From positions 186,001 to 250,000 of the forward strand of contig JAEWFC010000030.1 of NCBI GenBank assembly GCA_023389035.1: 64,000 bases of DNA, in the 5' to 3' direction. Each line of letters begins with the position of its first letter. Position 1 is the first letter of the stretch. Made by a program: the position numbers and the translations under genes. Below, piece by piece: positions 60,255-64,000 of this stretch. Below the pieces are notes generated by a model. That model made no database searches. It saw only the letters and a program-made list of their open reading frames with translations, and had not been told where the DNA came from. This DNA is from Acidobacteriota bacterium (lineage in GTDB: Bacteria > Acidobacteriota > Blastocatellia > Pyrinomonadales > Pyrinomonadaceae).

Positions 60255-60808
60255 CCGCGATGTTAGTTCCAATTTGCGCGTGCGCAAGTGGAACAGAGTG
60301 GAACAAAAAATAGGCTTTTTCGCACCTTTTCCTTAAAAACCGCGATGTTTGTCCCAGCGTGAACGCGTTCGGCTGGGACACCGTGGGACAAAAATAGGCT
60401 TTTTTGCCGATTTTTGTTCCGCTGCGTGCGCTCGCGAGCGGAACGGTGCGGAATAAACATCGGCGTTTCTGGTGATTTGTCGGCAAACCGTGCCAAATAC
60501 CGTTTCAAACTGCAGTCGAAGAATGCGTCTGTGATCGCGTCGTGTTCCGAACGGGCGAAAATTCCGTTCGAGTGGTGACGCATTTGGTGACCACACTTGG
60601 TGCCGCATTTTTGGTGACTACACTTGGTGCCGCGATCGAGTTATCAAAGAGCTGGTGGTGTATCGGTCCCGGTAGATTATGAATTGTTTGTAGTGCGATT
60701 CCGATGGCGTTTTGCGCGATATGCGCGATTTGCATGATATGAAAGGCCGGAGCCGTCTCACGCAAAGACGCGAAGTTCGCAAAGAAGGGCCCGCGCGTGA
60801 GCAAGGGC
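60255..60808 (-). repeat. Long dispersed repeat, copy B
   Basis: About 554 bp matching 29681-30223 in inverted orientation. It fills the gap between the stop codons of the convergent M20 and Nfu genes almost exactly (1 nt and 9 nt). The hairpin end is nearest the M20 gene. Differences from copy A include changes inside loops and a local tandem duplication (60579-60630). Overlapping open frames are broken relative to copy A, supporting a non-coding element. No transposase or obvious target-site duplication is seen. Confidence 0.85.
60579..60630. repeat. Tandem duplication inside copy B
   Basis: Two adjoining units (60579-60603 and 60604-60630) of the pattern CGCATTTGGTGAC plus ACACTTGGTGC, differing by two inserted T and one substitution. 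Copy A has a single, altered version in this place. Confidence 0.75.
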
Positions 60809-60817
60809 GGTGCAGGA

Positions 60818-61390
60818 TCAGACGGCGATGACGTCGATGTTGGGGTCGATCTCTTCTTTGATCATGTTTTCGATGGCCATAAGGGTACCGGTGAGTGAGC
60901 TGGGGCAGCTGCCGCAGGCTCCTTCGTAGCGGATCTTCAGGGTCTGGTCTTCCAGGCCGACGATCTCGAGCCAACCGCCGTCGCTTGCGAGAAAGGGCCG
61001 GATGCGGTCATCAAGAAGTGCCTCGATCTCACGGACGACCGGATCGTCGTCGAGAGCTGCGGCGATAGCTCCACCGACCGCTTTGGCTGCGGTGCCGTTA
61101 CCGTTGCCGTTGCTCGATTGAACGGCATCTGCGGCGCGGATCGGGACGGCGAGCAGAGGCAAGACCTCGTCCCACTCGATGTCATCAGTCTTTTCGACCG
61201 TGACCATCTTGTCCATATAAAACACGGAAACGACGTCGCCGACTTCAAATATTGAGCGCGCAAAGGCGTCGTCCGCCGCGGCTTCGGCGTTCTTAAAGGA
61301 GTGCGACGTGCCGTGAGACACGGGCTCCTTTAAGATAAACTTAACGGCGTTCGGATTAGGTGTTTCCTGAATGTCTGCGATCTTTGGCAT
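60818..61390 (-). CDS. Nfu-type iron-sulfur cluster scaffold/carrier
   Basis: 190 residues: an N-terminal Nfu_N domain (ETPNPNAVKFILKEPVSHG ... FEVGDVVSVFYMDKMVTVEK), a Gly/Asn/Ala linker, and a C-terminal NifU-like domain (EIEALLDDRIRPFLASDGGWLEIVGL) with the cluster-binding CGSC in GACGSCPSS. This is the layout of mitochondrial and plant-type Nfu, which transfers [4Fe-4S] to target enzymes. It could serve the quinolinate synthase or other Fe-S proteins of the cell. The start is at ATG 61390, preceded by a promoter candidate. Confidence 0.93.
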   Translation of the reverse strand: MPKIADIQETPNPNAVKFILKEPVSHGTSHSFKNAEAAADDAFARSIFEVGDVVSVFYMDKMVTVEKTDDIEWDEVLPLLAVPIRAADAVQSSNGNGNGTAAKAVGGAIAAALDDDPVVREIEALLDDRIRPFLASDGGWLEIVGLEDQTLKIRYEGACGSCPSSLTGTLMAIENMIKEEIDPNIDVIAV

Positions 61391-61413
61391 CGTGAAAAAC
61401 TAACTCAGTTTAA

Positions 61414-61442
61414 AGAATGCTAAATCCTTACATTAATGTCAA
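61414..61442 (-). promoter_or_regulatory. Sigma-70 promoter candidate of the nfu gene
   Basis: On the minus strand TTGACA (61437-61442), a 17-nt spacer and CATTCT (61414-61419). The -35 box is perfect and the -10 weak. The start of transcription would be about 15-20 nt before the nfu start codon. Confidence 0.45.
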
Positions 61443-61472
61443 GTATCCGAGGCCTCCTTCATCGAACGCACG

Positions 61473-61510
61473 AACGGGCACGCGCCGACCTAGCGCGTGC
61501 CCGTTTTTAA
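61473..61510. terminator. Strong 13-bp hairpin between the nfu and small membrane protein genes
   Basis: AACGGGCACGCGC (61473-61485) pairs perfectly with GCGCGTGCCCGTT (61493-61505) across a 7-nt loop. The T run follows on the plus strand, although both flanking genes are on the minus strand, so it either stops the 61535 transcript weakly or acts against antisense transcription. Confidence 0.65.
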
Positions 61511-61534
61511 TTAAGTTAAAACTGAGCTTCTAAA

Positions 61535-61726
61535 CTACTCCGTAATATGAATATCGTCCGTTCTGTTCACACGGCCGGAGAGGAACAGCCCTCCGAATGC
61601 GACCGTAGCAAGCAGGAAAAGGATCATTCCGACGAGCCAGATCGCACTGCCGCCGCTGGTACGATATTGCCAAAATGAGAGAGCAGTGACCGCGAGCGAG
61701 ACAAAGAAAAGAAGCAAGTAAAGCAT
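61535..61726 (-). CDS. Small two-helix membrane protein
   Basis: 63 residues from the ATG at 61726, which has a strong GGAGGTG Shine-Dalgarno; a longer open frame upstream lacks one. Two helices (about 2-18 and 30-50) with a short basic/polar C-terminus (SGRVNRTDDIHITE). No family recognised. Confidence 0.65.
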   Translation of the reverse strand: MLYLLLFFVSLAVTALSFWQYRTSGGSAIWLVGMILFLLATVAFGGLFLSGRVNRTDDIHITE

Positions 61727-61899
61727 ATACGACACCTCCGATCGAAATTGAACGGCTATGACTCGTGAAGCTTTTCGGAAATCCGGGGCCAAAAACTCGA
61801 AAAAAGCATCCGGCCAATCAACGTTTGGAAACGCCATCATAATAAATCGTTTCCGGCTGAAACGCAAGTATTTTCAGACAATTAGCGTGAAGACGGGAC

Positions 61900-62766
61900 T
61901 TAGCGCGAATTCATGAAGTGGTGCGATCGCACCGCTTTGGCGATCCGCGGTATTCCCTGCAGGTCTGGCAGAAATTCAACAGATGCCCAGTTCTCCTCAT
62001 CGAATAACCGACGCACGCGGTCCGATTGGTCCCAACCGACCTCCATCAGAAGAGAGCCGCGCGGAACGAGATATCGTGGTGCCGCGGTGATTATCCGTTC
62101 GATTATTGTCAGGCCGTCGGCTTCATCAGTCAGAGCTGCACGCGGTTCGTGACGGCCAACTTCCGGCTGCAAATGCTCGATCTCATCGGCAGGAATATAC
62201 GGCGGATTTGAGACGATCAGGGGAAAGGCCTCATCCGGGAACGCTCCGAAAACGTCTGACTTGATAATGGCCAAGCGATCTATGACGCCGATCCGTTCGG
62301 CATTATCACGTGCGACCTTAATTGCGCTTGGCGAAATATCACCCGCGATCGCCGTAACCTCCGCGGCATTTGAAAGGATCGAGATAGAGATGCATCCCGA
62401 GCCGATTCCGATCTCAGCGAATCGCGTGACGCTGTTCGTTTGAATAATGCGGAGGGCTTCTTCGACCAAAATTTCGGTCTCGGGACGCGGGATCAGCACG
62501 TCGGGGCTGACGGCGAAGTCGAGACCGTAAAATTCCTGCGTTCCCGTGATGTGCTGGAATGGCTCGCGGGCGGTCCTGCGTTTTACCAGCGCGATGTATC
62601 TGTCGAGTTCCGCGGGCGTGAGATCGCGTTCGGGATGTGCGAATAAATAGGAGCGGTCGACGCCGAGTGAGAACATCATCAGCGACGCCGCTTCACGAGC
62701 GGCCTCGGCTACGCCGCCGGATGCGAGCGATGCCGCGGCTTCGGCGAGTGCCTCTGCGATGGTCAT
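61900..62766 (-). CDS. prmC: Peptide chain release factor N5-glutamine methyltransferase
   Basis: 288 residues from the ATG at 62766, which overlaps the stop of the upstream sugar transferase gene (ATGA). It methylates the GGQ glutamine of release factors. Motifs: helical N-terminal domain (SLMMFSLGVDRSYLFAHPERDL), AdoMet-binding EIGIGSGCISISIL, and the diagnostic NPPYIP catalytic loop. Frame extension to 62838 exists but would enter the transferase gene. Confidence 0.95.
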   Translation of the reverse strand: MTIAEALAEAAASLASGGVAEAAREAASLMMFSLGVDRSYLFAHPERDLTPAELDRYIALVKRRTAREPFQHITGTQEFYGLDFAVSPDVLIPRPETEILVEEALRIIQTNSVTRFAEIGIGSGCISISILSNAAEVTAIAGDISPSAIKVARDNAERIGVIDRLAIIKSDVFGAFPDEAFPLIVSNPPYIPADEIEHLQPEVGRHEPRAALTDEADGLTIIERIITAAPRYLVPRGSLLMEVGWDQSDRVRRLFDEENWASVEFLPDLQGIPRIAKAVRSHHFMNSR

Positions 62767-64000
62767 CGTTCGCCCTCGCCGCGGATAACAGCTGGAAACG
62801 TGAGAAGCATTACCTTTAGGTCGAGCAGCAGCGACCAATTCTCGATGTAAAAGAGGTCGATGCGGACCATTTCCTCGAAGGAAAGACGGCTGCGGCCCGA
62901 GACCTGCCAGAGCCCGGTGATTCCCGGCTTCATATCGAGGCGTTTGCGGTGGTGAATGCCGTAATCCTCGACCTCGTACGGGATCGGCGGCCGAGGCCCG
63001 ACGACGCTCATATCGCCTTTCAGGACGTTGAGAAACTGCGGCAGTTCGTCAAAACTCCAACGTCGCAACCAGCGTCCTGCCGGAGTTACACGCGGGTCAT
63101 TCCGTACCTTTCCGTGTAGCTCATCGCCATTTGTTTCACCTCCGATGTTTTTGCGGTATGCGGCTCTGTGCACCCCATCGTCGGCATCTGCATACATCGT
63201 GCGGAACTTGTAGCAAAGGAAGATGCGGCCGTCCATTCCTACTCGTTCCTGCTTAAAGAGGATCGGCCCTCGGGACCCGGTTCGCACAAGCACGACGGCG
63301 GCTATCCAAATGGGAAGAGTTAGCAGGATCGCGACCGCCGCGATGACGATGTCGGAGGTTCGTTTAACCAGCCGCTGAACGTCTGAAAGCGGCTCGCGAA
63401 AGAGCCGCACCATCGGCAGCACGCCGATCTGCTCGATGCCGGTCTTTTGCGGCAATAGGTCGAAGAGCTTTGGGGCGAACCGGTATTCGACGCGGCTCCG
63501 TCGGCCCGAACGCATCATCGCATCGAATAAAAGCTCGCTGGGAACGGTGTCGTCGGTAATGATCACCTCCTGGATCTCGAGGTCACGGACATGCGTCGCG
63601 AGGTCGTTGACGTCACCGACGACAGGCACGCCGCAGATGTCGTGAGAGGCATCGTGATCGTCAGTGGTTACGACGCCTATCAGCCGGTAACCGAGGTCTC
63701 GCCGCTCAGATAGTTCGTTGATGGTCTGCACCGCCTCGGCGTTCGTGCCGACGATGAGCGTTGGGATGAGATTGATCCCGCGATTGCGGAACCGCGTTTG
63801 TATGAAGCGGACAAAAAAGTGAAACGCCAAATAAAGCCCAAGGGCAATGGCAAAATCGAGCACAAAGACCGAGCGTGAATACGAGAATTCACGAAAGGCG
63901 AACCCGCCGCGGAAGAGAAATGCCCATGCGACGATCAGCAGCGAACCGACCGCAACGGCCTTTCCGACCTTTACCGCCTCGTGAACATATGAGAACGCTC
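62763..64000 (-). CDS. Undecaprenyl-phosphate sugar transferase, 5' end beyond the window
   Basis: At least 412 codons; the frame is open through the right edge, so the start and some N-terminal membrane helices are missing (an internal GTG at 63863 is not the true start). A CoA_binding_3-like domain (about 63440-63760: TLIVGTNAEAVQTINELSER) precedes the bacterial sugar transferase core: ILFKQERVGMDGRIFLCYKFRTM, WSFDELPQFLNVLKGDMSVVGPRPP, KPGITGLWQVSGRS. These enzymes load the first sugar-1-phosphate on the lipid carrier for exopolysaccharide. It is followed by prmC with a 4-nt overlap. Confidence 0.93.
   Translation of the reverse strand, partial: AFSYVHEAVKVGKAVAVGSLLIVAWAFLFRGGFAFREFSYSRSVFVLDFAIALGLYLAFHFFVRFIQTRFRNRGINLIPTLIVGTNAEAVQTINELSERRDLGYRLIGVVTTDDHDASHDICGVPVVGDVNDLATHVRDLEIQEVIITDDTVPSELLFDAMMRSGRRSRVEYRFAPKLFDLLPQKTGIEQIGVLPMVRLFREPLSDVQRLVKRTSDIVIAAVAILLTLPIWIAAVVLVRTGSRGPILFKQERVGMDGRIFLCYKFRTMYADADDGVHRAAYRKNIGGETNGDELHGKVRNDPRVTPAGRWLRRWSFDELPQFLNVLKGDMSVVGPRPPIPYEVEDYGIHHRKRLDMKPGITGLWQVSGRSRLSFEEMVRIDLFYIENWSLLLDLKVMLLTFPAVIRGEGER

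Noticed and set aside
60263..60804. Minus-strand open frames of 90-118 codons in repeat copy B
   Set aside because: They overlap one another in different frames and do not match a single frame in copy A, so they are by-products of the repeat.
1..64000. CRISPR array, prophage or integrative element
   Set aside because: No regularly spaced repeats, integrase, transposase, capsid or cas genes were found; the only repeats are the two long copies and small palindromes.

Overview
The window is a gene-dense bacterial chromosome segment of moderately high GC. Nothing in it suggests phage, plasmid or CRISPR content. Several things fit an Acidobacteriota genome, most likely class Blastocatellia (Pyrinomonadaceae-like): the gene mix (a solitary M48 peptidase, a TIGR03663/Agl23-like protein, LytTR signalling, many secreted hydrolases, a FecR protein with a YxWxP-rich region, a pilB-x-pilT-pilC operon) and the style of the intergenic palindromes. 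This assignment is an inference from gene content, because no rRNA is present.

Layout. Positions 1-3.5 kb (minus) hold a proteostasis operon: CBS protein, Hsp20, Lon. A Rieske protein (plus) faces a minus-strand operon of nadA, a ferredoxin and a secreted LppP/LprE-YbaY protein (4-7 kb). Positions 7-13.6 kb form a phosphate regulon on the minus strand (pstS-pstC-pstA-pstB-phoU, then a DUF47 protein and the PiT transporter Pit). It is headed by a three-repeat Pho box with an 11-bp period. Positions 14-23.8 kb carry envelope and housekeeping genes: M48 and YpfJ-type metalloproteases, an MFS transporter, YacG, a site-2 protease, HU, an alpha/beta hydrolase, riboflavin synthase and small membrane proteins. 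Positions 23.9-29.1 kb are a type IV pilus motor operon (pilB, an unknown secreted basic protein, pilT, pilC).

A 1.4-kb non-coding region (29.1-30.5 kb) carries small palindromes and one copy of a roughly 550-bp repeat. A second, inverted copy lies at 60.25-60.81 kb, between two convergent genes. Each copy ends in three related hairpins whose stem bases covary. Positions 30.5-42.9 kb hold a GAF-like coiled protein, a FecR protein, an M16 peptidase pair (one subunit lacking the zinc motif), a POT peptide transporter, two convergent tRNA genes (CAT anticodon; Glu-CTC), an exported cysteine-rich CPM-repeat protein with a possible partner, and YchF. Positions 43-51 kb hold two overlapping GT-C-like membrane proteins, a HerA-type ATPase and a glutamate-cysteine-ligase-like enzyme fused to CBS domains, with a CRP/FNR-like palindrome upstream. 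Positions 51-60 kb start with a LytS/LytTR two-component pair and continue with a same-strand run of exported enzymes (beta-propeller, two penicillin-binding-protein-like serine hydrolases, an amidohydrolase, an M20 peptidase) that includes a Fis-type mini-regulator. The right end has an Nfu iron-sulfur carrier, a small membrane protein, prmC and a polyprenyl-phosphate sugar transferase cut by the window edge.

Functionally, the phosphate cluster covers both high- and low-affinity uptake plus signalling. The pilus cluster supplies extension and retraction motors and the platform protein. The 52-60 kb run, with the M16 pair and the POT transporter, suggests peptide or amide scavenging from outside the cell.
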